From Paucimonas sp. (lineage in GTDB: Bacteria; Pseudomonadota; Gammaproteobacteria; Pseudomonadales; Pseudomonadaceae), in NCBI GenBank assembly GCA_031253995.1, contig JAIRVG010000108.1, forward strand, positions 1 to 64,000: DNA of 64,000 nt, given 5' to 3'. The notes beneath the pieces are model-generated. The model saw only the letters and a program-made list of their open reading frames with translations. It was not told the origin of the DNA and did no database searches. The translations under genes and the position numbers were made by a program. Of the stretch, positions 44,177-51,637 are shown piece after piece (the stretch's first letter is position 1; the number at the start of each line of letters is the position of its first letter).

Positions 44177-45223
44177 ATGACCCGCTATATCGACGTGACC
44201 GACCTCAGCCGCCTGGTAACCCGCAAGGGCCTGACCAACTGCCTGGAAGAAATGGCCGAGTACATCCGCCAGGACTACCTGCGCTGGCACGACTTCGAGA
44301 AATGCGCGCGGGTGGCCAACCACTCGCCGGACGGCGTGATCGAGCTGATGCCGGCATCCGACGCCAACCTGTACGCCTTCAAGTACGTCAACGGCCACCC
44401 GAAGAACACCCGCCACGGCATGCTCACCGTGATGGCCTTCGGCGCCCTGGGTGACGTCGATACCGGCAAGCCGCTGCTGCTCAGCGAAATGACCCTGACC
44501 ACGGCGATCCGCACCGCCGCCACCTCGGCCCTGGCCGCGCGCTACCTGGCCCGCAAAGGCAGCCGCAGCATGGCGCTGATCGGCAACGGCTCGCAGAGCG
44601 AGTTCCAGGCCATCGCCTTCCATGCCCTGCTCGGCATCGAGGAAATCCGCCTGTACGACCTCGACCCGCAGGCCACTGCCAAGCTGGCCGCCAACCTTGC
44701 CGGCTACCCGGGCATCCGCCTGGTCAAGGCCGCCTCGGTGGCGGACGCGGTGCGCGGCGCCGATATCGTCACCACGGTCACCGCCGACAAGGCCAATGCC
44801 ACCATCCTCACCCCGGAGATGATCGAACCGGGCATGCACCTGAATGCCGTGGGCGGCGACTGCCCGGGCAAGACCGAACTGCACCGCGACATCGTCGAGC
44901 GCGCACGGGTGATCGTCGAGTACGAACCGCAGAGCCGCATCGAAGGCGAGATCCAGCAGATGCCGGCCGACTCGCCGGTGACCGAGTTCTGGCAACTGGT
45001 GAACGGCGAGATCGAAGGTCGCGAATCCGCCGAGCAGGTCACCCTCTTCGACTCGGTCGGCTTCGCCATCGAGGACTACTCCGCACTGCGCTACGTGCTG
45101 GACGTGGCCAAGGCCCTGGACGTCGGCAGCGAGATCGAGCTGGTACCGGACCTGAACGACCCGAAAGACCTCTACGCCCTGCTTCAGCCCGCGGTTCCCG
45201 CGATCGGCAAGAAGCGCGCCTGA
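44177..45223 (+). CDS. ocd: Ornithine cyclodeaminase
   Basis: A 348-residue mu-crystallin-family enzyme that converts L-ornithine to L-proline and ammonia with NAD. RHGMLTVMAFGALGDVDTG is the substrate side, the Rossmann loop is ALIGNGSQSEFQ, then AVGGDCPGKTELH and VTEFWQLVNGEIEGR. GAAGGA lies 6-7 bases before the ATG at 44177. Directly after ctlX, it would complete a citrulline to ornithine to proline route. Confidence 0.92.
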   Translation: MTRYIDVTDLSRLVTRKGLTNCLEEMAEYIRQDYLRWHDFEKCARVANHSPDGVIELMPASDANLYAFKYVNGHPKNTRHGMLTVMAFGALGDVDTGKPLLLSEMTLTTAIRTAATSALAARYLARKGSRSMALIGNGSQSEFQAIAFHALLGIEEIRLYDLDPQATAKLAANLAGYPGIRLVKAASVADAVRGADIVTTVTADKANATILTPEMIEPGMHLNAVGGDCPGKTELHRDIVERARVIVEYEPQSRIEGEIQQMPADSPVTEFWQLVNGEIEGRESAEQVTLFDSVGFAIEDYSALRYVLDVAKALDVGSEIELVPDLNDPKDLYALLQPAVPAIGKKRA

Positions 45224-45232
45224 CCCAGCCGA

Positions 45233-45259
45233 ATCCGTCGCGGCGACCCCGCGACGGAT
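45233..45259 (+). terminator. Strong hairpin after ocd
   Basis: ATCCGTCGCGG-(5)-CCGCGACGGAT, an 11-bp perfect stem 9 bases after the ocd stop; only GGAAAA follows, with no T-tract. It is a partial terminator or mRNA-end stabiliser between ocd and the transporter genes. Confidence 0.6.
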
Positions 45260-45297
45260 CGGAAAACGCTGTTGCAAAGCCAAAACAGGAGGTGACA

Positions 45298-45312
45298 CAG
45301 CCGAATCGGCTG
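45298..45312. promoter_or_regulatory. 15-bp palindrome upstream of the ABC transporter (site B)
   Basis: CAGCCGAATCGGCTG, the exact reverse complement of site A at 43108-43122, 178 bases before the binding-protein gene. A common regulator, most simply the Lrp/AsnC protein at 48615, is inferred. Confidence 0.7.
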
Positions 45313-45490
45313 CCAGGCTTTCAGGAACAGCATATTCCGGTAGCCAGCACCGGTCCGAACGACACAAAAAACCCGCTGCCATCGCGCATCCTGAGCCCCG
45401 ACCGAAGAGTCACCAGAAGCTCACAAGGCTCACACCCACGAAGCGTTTCACTGCCCCTATATCCAACTACAAAACACAGGGACCACATCT

Positions 45491-46270
45491 ATGACTTCGC
45501 TGCGAAAACTGCTCGGCGTCCTGCTCCTGCCACTCTGCGCCAGCGCAGCCCAGGCCCAGGAATGGAAAGAAATCCGTTTTGGCGTCTTCCCCGAATATCC
45601 CCCTTTCGAATCCGTCGCCGCCGATGGCAGCCTGCAAGGCTTCGACATCGAGCTGGGCAACGCCATCTGCGCCAAGCTGGAAGTCAAATGCACCTGGGTG
45701 CACAACGAATTCGACGGCATGATCCCGGCACTGCGCGCGCGCAAGTTCGACGCCATCATGTCGTCCATGGCCGTCACCCCGGCACGCCTGAAGCAGATCG
45801 ACTTCAGTGACCGCCTGTTCCTCAGCCCGACCTCGGTGATCGTGCGCAAGGGCGCCGGCTTCGGCGACACGCCGGAATCCCTCAAGGGCAAGACCGTCGG
45901 CGTGCTGCAGGGCTCGCTGCAGGAAGCCTACGCCCGCGCCAAGCTGGCGCCGCTGGGTGCCCAGGTAAAGGCCTACCAGGCCCAGGACCAGAACTACGCC
46001 GACCTGATGAACGGCCGCCTCGACGCCACCGTCACCGACAAGCTCGAAGCCCAGCTCAACTTCCTCACCAAGCCCGAAGGCGCCGACTTCCAGAGCGGCC
46101 CGGCGATCAAGGACCCGACCCTGCCGCTGGACATCGCCATGGGCGTGCGCAAGAACGACGCCGAACTCAAGGCCCTGTTGAACAAGGGCATCGCGGCGGT
46201 GCTGGCCGATGGCACCTTCCAGAAGATCCAGCAGAAATATGTCGGCGACCTGGATATCTACAACGAGTAA
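45491..46270 (+). CDS. Polar amino-acid ABC transporter periplasmic binding protein (Lys/Arg/Orn type)
   Basis: A 259-residue family-3 solute-binding protein, with a signal peptide ending AQAQ-EW. IRFGVFPEYPPFESVAADGSLQGFDIELGNAIC, FDGMIPALRARKFDAIMSSMAVTPARLKQIDFSD and the two cysteines around IC-KLEVKC are typical of the HisJ/ArgT/AotJ group. Likely ligands are arginine, ornithine, citrulline or octopine-like compounds; the ctlX and ocd neighbours favour citrulline or ornithine. It is the first of four transporter genes. Confidence 0.92.
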   Translation: MTSLRKLLGVLLLPLCASAAQAQEWKEIRFGVFPEYPPFESVAADGSLQGFDIELGNAICAKLEVKCTWVHNEFDGMIPALRARKFDAIMSSMAVTPARLKQIDFSDRLFLSPTSVIVRKGAGFGDTPESLKGKTVGVLQGSLQEAYARAKLAPLGAQVKAYQAQDQNYADLMNGRLDATVTDKLEAQLNFLTKPEGADFQSGPAIKDPTLPLDIAMGVRKNDAELKALLNKGIAAVLADGTFQKIQQKYVGDLDIYNE

Positions 46271-46338
46271 CCCCGCCGCGCGCCGGCCGGGCCCTGGGCC
46301 TGGTCGGTGACCCCGCGCGCACCCAACGAGATTTTCCC

Positions 46339-47064
46339 GTGAACGACTTCCTCCAATCTCTTGGCTTGCAGGCCCTCAGCCTGCAGGGCTTCGGCCCGCT
46401 GTTGGCGCAAGGCACCTGGATGACCGTGAAGCTGGCGCTGCTGTCCCTGGTCCTGAGCCTGCTGCTGGGCCTGCTCGGCGCCAGTGCCAAGCTCTCGCCG
46501 ATCCGCCTGCTGCGCCTGCCCGCCACCCTCTACACCACGCTGATCCGCAGCGTCCCCGACCTGGTGCTGATCCTGCTGATCTTCTACACCTTCCAGATCT
46601 GGCTCAACGACTTCACCGAGTGGATGGGCTGGGGCTACTTCGAGATCGATCCATTCACCGCCGGCGTGCTGACCCTGGGCTTCATCTACGGCGCCTACTT
46701 CACCGAGAACTTCCGCGGCGCGATCCTCAGCGTCCCCGCCGGGCAACTGGAGGCGGCCACCGCCTACGGCCTGAGCCGCGTGCAGCGTTTCCGCCTGGTG
46801 CTGTTCCCGCAGCTGATGCGCTTCGCCCTGCCGGGGCTGGGCAACAACTGGCTGGTGCTGCTCAAGTCCACCGCACTGGTGTCGATCATCGGCCTCGCCG
46901 ACCTGGTGAAAGCCGCGCAGAACGCCGGCAAGAGCACCAACAACGTCCTGTATTTCCTGATCATCGCCGGGCTGGTCTACCTGCTCATCACTACCCTGTC
47001 CAACCGCCTGTTCAAGCGGCTTGAGCGGCGCTTCAACACCGGCATCAAGGGGCTGACATCATGA
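46339..47064 (+). CDS. Polar amino-acid ABC transporter permease (HisQ-type)
   Basis: A 241-residue inner-membrane permease with about five membrane segments and the coupling motif GQLEAATAYGLSRVQRFRLVLFPQLMRFALPG. It pairs with the next permease, whose start overlaps its stop by 4 bases. It lacks any fused binding domain. Confidence 0.93.
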   Translation: MNDFLQSLGLQALSLQGFGPLLAQGTWMTVKLALLSLVLSLLLGLLGASAKLSPIRLLRLPATLYTTLIRSVPDLVLILLIFYTFQIWLNDFTEWMGWGYFEIDPFTAGVLTLGFIYGAYFTENFRGAILSVPAGQLEAATAYGLSRVQRFRLVLFPQLMRFALPGLGNNWLVLLKSTALVSIIGLADLVKAAQNAGKSTNNVLYFLIIAGLVYLLITTLSNRLFKRLERRFNTGIKGLTS

Positions 47065-47774
47065 TCGAACTGATCCAGGAATACGGCCTGGCCTACCTCT
47101 ACCACGACGGTGCCGGCATGTCCGGCCTGGCCATGACCCTGTGGCTGTTCGTGGTGACCATGGTAGTCGGCTTCTTCCTCTCGCTGCCCCTGGCCCTGGC
47201 GCGGGTGTCGCGCAAGCCGTGGCTGCGCTTGCCGGTGGAGTTCTACACCTACCTGTTCCGCGGCACGCCGCTCTATATCCAGTTGCTGATCTGCTACACC
47301 GGCCTCTACGGCCTGGAAGTGGTGCGCGACCATGAAATGCTCGACCGCTTCTTCCGCAACGCGCTGAACTGCACCCTGCTGGCCTTCGTCCTCAACACCT
47401 GCGCCTACACCGTGGAGATCTTCGCCGGGGCGATCCGCAACATCCCCCATGGCGAGATCGAGGCGGCCCAGGCCTACGGCCTGCACGGCTGGAAGCTGAA
47501 CCTGTTCGTGGTCCTGCCGGCGGCGTTGCGCCGTTCCCTGCCGGCCTACAGCAACGAACTGATCCTGATGCTGCACGCCACCTCGCTGGCCTTCACCGCG
47601 ACCATCGCCGACGTGCTCAAGGTGGCCCGCGACGCCAACGCCGCGACCTTCCTGACCTTCCAGGCCTTCGGTATCGCTGCGCTCCTGTACATGCTGCTGT
47701 CCTTCGCGCTGGTCGGGCTTTTCCGCCTGGCCGAACGACGCTGGATGCGTTTTCTCGTTCCTTCCCGAGGCTGA
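47061..47774 (+). CDS. Polar amino-acid ABC transporter permease (HisM-type)
   Basis: A 237-residue permease: YLFRGTPLYIQLLICYTGLYG, and the coupling loop GEIEAAQAYGLHGWKLNLFVVLPAALRRSLPAY. It forms a heterodimeric channel with the preceding protein. The ATPase gene begins 3 bases after the stop. Confidence 0.93.
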   Translation: MIELIQEYGLAYLYHDGAGMSGLAMTLWLFVVTMVVGFFLSLPLALARVSRKPWLRLPVEFYTYLFRGTPLYIQLLICYTGLYGLEVVRDHEMLDRFFRNALNCTLLAFVLNTCAYTVEIFAGAIRNIPHGEIEAAQAYGLHGWKLNLFVVLPAALRRSLPAYSNELILMLHATSLAFTATIADVLKVARDANAATFLTFQAFGIAALLYMLLSFALVGLFRLAERRWMRFLVPSRG

Positions 47775-47777
47775 CCC

Positions 47778-48602
47778 ATGACCACTTCCGCACACGCCTT
47801 GTCGATCCAACAAACCTTCACCGCGCAGCCGCAGGCCGCCGCCAACAGCGCCGCGATCAAGCTGACGGTGGATTCGCTGCACAAGCGCTACGGCGACCAC
47901 GAGGTGCTCAAGGGCGTCTCGCTGCAGGCGCGCAAGGGCGACGTGATCAGCCTGATCGGCGCCAGCGGCTCGGGCAAGAGCACCTTCCTGCGCTGCATCA
48001 ACTTCCTCGAACAGCCGGACGCCGGCGCCATCACCCTCGACGACCAGACCATCGAGATGCGTCCGGGCCGAGGTCCGAACCCGGCGCAGTTGCAGAACCT
48101 GCGCACGCGCCTGTCCATGGTGTTCCAGCACTTCAACCTGTGGAGCCACATGACCGTGCTGGAAAACATCACCCTGGCGCCGCGCCGGGTGCTGGGGGTC
48201 AGCCAGCAGGAAGCCGAGGCGCGGGCCCGCACCTACCTGGACAAGGTCGGCCTGCCGGCGCGGGCAGCAGACCAGTACCCGGCGTTCCTGTCTGGCGGCC
48301 AGCAGCAGCGGGTGGCCATCGCCCGGGCCCTGGCGATGGAGCCGGAAATCATCCTGTTCGATGAACCGACGTCAGCCCTTGATCCAGAGCTTGTAGGAGA
48401 AGTCCTCAAGGTCATACAGACGCTGGCCGAGGAAGGTCGTACCATGCTCATGGTCACCCATGAAATGGGCTTTGCCCGCCAGGTGTCCAGCCAGGTGCTG
48501 TTCCTGCATCAGGGACGGGTCGAGGAACAGGGAAGCGCGAGCATTCTCGACCAGCCGCAGAGCGAGCGCCTGCAGCAATTCCTTTCCAACCGCTTGAAGT
48601 GA
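47778..48602 (+). CDS. Polar amino-acid ABC transporter ATP-binding protein (HisP-type)
   Basis: A 274-residue ATPase with an N-terminal extension of about 28 residues (MTTSAHALSIQQTF...). Walker A is GASGSGKST, the Q-loop VFQHFNLWSHMTV, the signature LSGGQQQRVAI, Walker B IILFDEPTSALDPELV and the switch His in MVTHEMGFA. It energises the two permeases. The regulator gene follows after 12 bases. Confidence 0.94.
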   Translation: MTTSAHALSIQQTFTAQPQAAANSAAIKLTVDSLHKRYGDHEVLKGVSLQARKGDVISLIGASGSGKSTFLRCINFLEQPDAGAITLDDQTIEMRPGRGPNPAQLQNLRTRLSMVFQHFNLWSHMTVLENITLAPRRVLGVSQQEAEARARTYLDKVGLPARAADQYPAFLSGGQQQRVAIARALAMEPEIILFDEPTSALDPELVGEVLKVIQTLAEEGRTMLMVTHEMGFARQVSSQVLFLHQGRVEEQGSASILDQPQSERLQQFLSNRLK

Positions 48603-48614
48603 AACATCGCCACC

Positions 48615-49109
48615 ATGGATATCAAGGCCAACTCCCCCCATGCCACACCGCCGCTGGACCGCATCGATGAAGCGATCATCGACGTGCTGCGGCATAACGG
48701 GCGCATCACCTACGAGAAGCTCTCGTCGCTGGTGCACCTGACCCCCAGGCCTTGCCTGGAGCGGGTGCGCAAGCTGGAAAGGCGTGGGGTGATCCGCGGC
48801 TACGGGGCGATCATCGACGTGCAGATGGTCTCGCCGGGGTTGTCGCTGCTGGTCCTGGTGGCGTTGTCGAACCAGAGCGGGCGTTCGGCGCAGAAGGCCT
48901 TCGAGGCGTGTGTGCGGGCTTGTCCGCAGGTGTTCGAGTGCCAGTTGATCAGCGGGCATTTCGACTACAGCCTGCGCATGCGGTGCCGGGACATGGAGCA
49001 CTACCGGGTGCTGACCGAGACCTGGATGAACAATGACGAGCTGCATATCGACAAGCTGGTGGCGCATCCAGAGCTGGCGGTGGTCAAGAATACTGCGCCA
49101 CAGCTCTAG
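48615..49109 (+). CDS. Lrp/AsnC-family transcriptional regulator
   Basis: A 164-residue regulator with the N-terminal winged HTH (LDRIDEAIIDVLRHNGRITYEKLSSLVHLTPRPCLERVRKLERRGVIRGYGAIID) and a C-terminal RAM effector domain (about residues 72-150: VLVALSNQSGRSAQKAFEACV, VFECQLISGHFDYSLRM). It ends the ctlX-ocd-transporter cluster, which it probably controls in response to an amino acid through the two CAG-N9-CTG palindromes; that link is inferred. Confidence 0.92.
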   Translation: MDIKANSPHATPPLDRIDEAIIDVLRHNGRITYEKLSSLVHLTPRPCLERVRKLERRGVIRGYGAIIDVQMVSPGLSLLVLVALSNQSGRSAQKAFEACVRACPQVFECQLISGHFDYSLRMRCRDMEHYRVLTETWMNNDELHIDKLVAHPELAVVKNTAPQL

Positions 49110-49128
49110 ATTTCGTGGTGTCTGTACC

Positions 49129-49160
49129 GGCCCTATCGCTGGCAAGCCAGCGATAGGGCC
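49129..49160. repeat. REP-like palindrome / terminator between convergent genes
   Basis: GGCCCTATCGCTGGC-AA-GCCAGCGATAGGGCC, a 15-bp perfect stem with a two-base centre. The centre GGCAAGCC and the flanks resemble the REP palindromes of P. putida-group genomes. It lies between the 3' ends of the Lrp and GGDEF-EAL genes. Confidence 0.75.
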
Positions 49161-49167
49161 ATCAGCA

Positions 49168-50871
49168 TCACAACACCCCTAGAGCCTTCACCCGCCATTC
49201 CCTGGGTTGCTGAAACCGCTCCACCCACTCCACCACCTGCCCCGCCGGCATCGGCCGCGAGATGCCGTAGCCCTGGGCCACATCGCAGCCCAGGTCCATC
49301 AGCAGCTCGCCATGGGCCACGGTCTCCACGCCCTCGGCGATCACCTGGCGGTCGAACGCCCGGGCCAGGCCGATCACCGCACGGGTCAGCGCCAGGTCAT
49401 CCTGGTCATGCAGGATGTCCTGGATAAATGACTTGTCGATCTTCATGGTCTGCGTCGGCAGCCGCTTGAGGTAGCTCAGCGACGAATACCCGGTGCCGAA
49501 ATCGTCCAGCGAAAAACGCACGCCCAGACGCTGGCAGGCTTCCAGGCAATCGCTGACCCGCTGGATGTTCTCGATGGCCACCGACTCGACGATCTCCAGG
49601 TCGAGCATTTCCGGCGCCACCGAGCCATGCCTGGCCAGCAGGCGTTGCAGGCGGGTAACGAAGTCGGAACGCTGGAAATGCCGCGCGGCGATATTCACGC
49701 TCACCGGCCAGCGGCAGCCGATGGCCTGCCACTGCTCCATCTGCGCCAAGGCCCGGTCGATCACCCACTCGCCGATATCGACGATCAGGTCGGTGCGCTC
49801 CACCAGCGGCAGGAAGTCCCCCGGCGGTACCACCCCGCGAATCGGGTGGTTCCAGCGCAGCAGCGCCTCGAAACCCACCACCGCGCCGCTGCGCATGTTG
49901 ACCTTGGGCTGGTAGTAAAGCGCCAGGTCGCCATGGTGCAGGGCATGCCGCACCTGCTCCACGGTCTGGTGGGTGGCCTTGACCTCCTTGTCCAGCGACA
50001 CGTCGAACAGGTGATAACGATTGCGCCCGCGCTGCTTGGCCAGGTACATGGCCTGGTCGGCATGCCGCAACAGGGTATCGGCGTCGTCGTTGTCGCCGGG
50101 GAACTGGGTCACGCCGATGCTGGCGCTGACGCTGATGGAGCGCCCGCGGATCACGCAGGGCACGGCGATCGCCCGCAGCACGCGTTCGAGGATGTCCTGC
50201 AGACACGGCGGCCCCTGGAGGTCGCCGAGGATCATCACGAACTCGTCGCCGGCCAGCCGCGCCACCGCATCGCCGGCACCGAGGAAGCGCTTCAGGCGCC
50301 GCGCCACCTCCACCAGCAGCAGGTCGCCGCTGGCATGCCCGTAGCCGTCGTTGACCGCCTTGAAACCGTCCAGGTCGAGCATGCACACCGCCAGCCGGCT
50401 CTTGGTCGCGCGGGCGCGCTGCAGCGCTTCGTCGAGCAGCTCGCCAAGGCAGGAACGGTTGGGCAGGCCGGTAAGCATGTCATGGCCCACGCGCCATTGC
50501 AGGGTGTGCAGCAACTGGCGCTTGTGGGTGACATCGAAGCGGATCGAGGCATACTTGCGCACCTCGCCGGTGTCGCGGTCGAACAGCGGCACGATGGTAC
50601 TGTCGACCCAGTACAGCGACCCGTCCTTGGCGCGGTTGCACAGCTCGCCCTTCCACACCTGACCGGACGTCAGGGCACGCCACATCTGGCTGAACACCTG
50701 CGGTTCGTGCTGGCCTGAATTGAGGATGCGGTGATCGGCGCCGAGCAGCTCCTCGCGGCTGTAGCCGGAGATGGCACAGAACTGGTCGTTGACGTAGGTG
50801 ATGCGACCTTCGAGGTCGGTCTCGGAGAAGATCGCAGCGGCGTCCACCGCCGTGCGGTAGGTTTCATCCAT
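49168..50871 (-). CDS. PAS-GGDEF-EAL protein (c-di-GMP turnover)
   Basis: A 567-residue cytoplasmic protein without membrane segments. The PAS domain (about residues 1-125: IFSETDLEGRITYVNDQFCAISGYSREELLG, plus a PAC segment) is followed by GGDEF (about 130-290: DMLTGLPNR, active-site ARLAGDEFVMI) and EAL (about 310-555: VGFEALLRW, SVNIAARHF, DLEIVES, SLDDFGTGYSSLSYLKRLP, KIDKSFI, EGVET). Both catalytic signatures are intact, the first Gly of GGDEF being Ala as in many active cyclases. It is a candidate bifunctional enzyme with an input from a PAS ligand or redox signal. Confidence 0.93.
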   Translation of the reverse strand: MDETYRTAVDAAAIFSETDLEGRITYVNDQFCAISGYSREELLGADHRILNSGQHEPQVFSQMWRALTSGQVWKGELCNRAKDGSLYWVDSTIVPLFDRDTGEVRKYASIRFDVTHKRQLLHTLQWRVGHDMLTGLPNRSCLGELLDEALQRARATKSRLAVCMLDLDGFKAVNDGYGHASGDLLLVEVARRLKRFLGAGDAVARLAGDEFVMILGDLQGPPCLQDILERVLRAIAVPCVIRGRSISVSASIGVTQFPGDNDDADTLLRHADQAMYLAKQRGRNRYHLFDVSLDKEVKATHQTVEQVRHALHHGDLALYYQPKVNMRSGAVVGFEALLRWNHPIRGVVPPGDFLPLVERTDLIVDIGEWVIDRALAQMEQWQAIGCRWPVSVNIAARHFQRSDFVTRLQRLLARHGSVAPEMLDLEIVESVAIENIQRVSDCLEACQRLGVRFSLDDFGTGYSSLSYLKRLPTQTMKIDKSFIQDILHDQDDLALTRAVIGLARAFDRQVIAEGVETVAHGELLMDLGCDVAQGYGISRPMPAGQVVEWVERFQQPREWRVKALGVL

Positions 50872-51019
50872 GGCGCTGCCTCGGAAATGTCTGATCCACG
50901 GCAGTTATTGGCAAGTCGAGACGCACGATATAGCTCCATGAGCCGCAGGAAAAACGCGGGGTGTTCTCTGCGAGACCCGCTGCGGGAAAACCTGTCCAGG
51001 TCGCAAATTCTACGAAAAG

Positions 51020-51046
51020 CATCACCTTTTGCAATGCAAGGTGATG
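51020..51046. promoter_or_regulatory. Dyad upstream of the XRE regulator
   Basis: CATCACCTT-(9)-AAGGTGATG, 9-bp perfect arms, 66 bases before the XRE gene and within the region it shares with the divergent GGDEF-EAL gene. It could be an operator for autoregulation or a leader hairpin. No T-tract follows on either strand. Confidence 0.5.
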
Positions 51047-51111
51047 GCACCGGAGGTTGTCCTTTAAAATATTTTGTCGTTAAGTTCTTGATTCTAAAAG
51101 GGAATTGAGCG

Positions 51112-51426
51112 ATGGAAATTTCAAGTTTGGGGTCAGCCATCCGACGCTATCGCAAGGTCGCAGGGCTCACCCAGGCTGAGCTGGGCGAGAAAGCCGGATT
51201 CGACCCCAAGACGATCAGCCGGTTCGAGACCGGCACCTACACCCCCAGCGTCGAAGCCCTGTTCGTTTTTGCCCGCATCCTGGGCGTCCAGCTCACCGCC
51301 TTTTTCACCGACCTCGACAGCGAAGACCAACAACGCGCATACCTGTTCGGCGTCATTCACAAAGCCCCCCGCAAAGACTTGAGCAAGCTGATCGCCGCAG
51401 TCGATCAGGCGCTGTCGGAGCCATAG
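51112..51426 (+). CDS. XRE-family HTH transcriptional regulator
   Basis: A 104-residue protein with a Cro/CI-type HTH at residues 6-62 (LGSAIRRYRKVAGLTQAELGEKAGFDPKTISRFETGTYTPSVEAL) and a short helical tail (EDQQRAYLFGVIHKAPRKDLSKLIAAVDQAL). It has no peptidase or cupin domain. GGGAATTGAG precedes the ATG. It is divergent from the GGDEF-EAL gene; its targets are unknown. Confidence 0.88.
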   Translation: MEISSLGSAIRRYRKVAGLTQAELGEKAGFDPKTISRFETGTYTPSVEALFVFARILGVQLTAFFTDLDSEDQQRAYLFGVIHKAPRKDLSKLIAAVDQALSEP

Positions 51427-51482
51427 GCACCGCGACGAAATGGTTCGCGCGCCAATAAAAAACGCCCCCGTGCATTTCAACT

Positions 51483-51500
51483 GGTCAGACCGGTAAAACC
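51483..51500. promoter_or_regulatory. Two tandem FadR-type operator sites before the DctA-type gene
   Basis: GGTCAGACC and GGTAAAACC stand back to back (51483-51491 and 51492-51500). Both follow the GGT-N3-ACC core bound by FadR-subfamily GntR regulators such as PdhR and LldR. They lie just upstream of the -35 box. Confidence 0.65.
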
Positions 51501-51517
51501 AATTATCGGCTGACCCC

Positions 51518-51547
51518 TTGCGAACCCGGAAAATCCGGGCGTACACT
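51518..51547 (+). promoter_or_regulatory. Sigma-70 promoter of the DctA-type gene
   Basis: TTGCGA (51518-51523), an 18-base spacer containing CCCGGAAAATCCGGG, and TACACT (51542-51547). Operator-like sites flank it on both sides. Confidence 0.65.
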
Positions 51548-51567
51548 GGCCCGGCACTGGACATACC

Positions 51568-51576
51568 GGTAAGACC
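51568..51576. promoter_or_regulatory. Third FadR-type operator site
   Basis: GGTAAGACC, another GGT-N3-ACC site, about 15 bases downstream of the expected transcription start of the DctA-type gene, where binding would block transcription. Confidence 0.6.
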
Positions 51577-51637
51577 ACAATAATTAAGTCCGACGCGCCG
51601 TCCGCGGCAGCCAGGACACCGACAGAGATCCCCTCCC

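Noticed and set aside
43200..44180. 326-codon frame overlapping ctlX.
   Set aside because: Arg/Pro-rich translation without any domain, typical of an out-of-frame shadow of ctlX, despite the ribosome binding site in front.
51430..51637. Sigma-54 promoter before the DctA-type gene.
   Set aside because: No TGGCAC-N5-TTGC pair with correct spacing; a sigma-70 type pair fits better.
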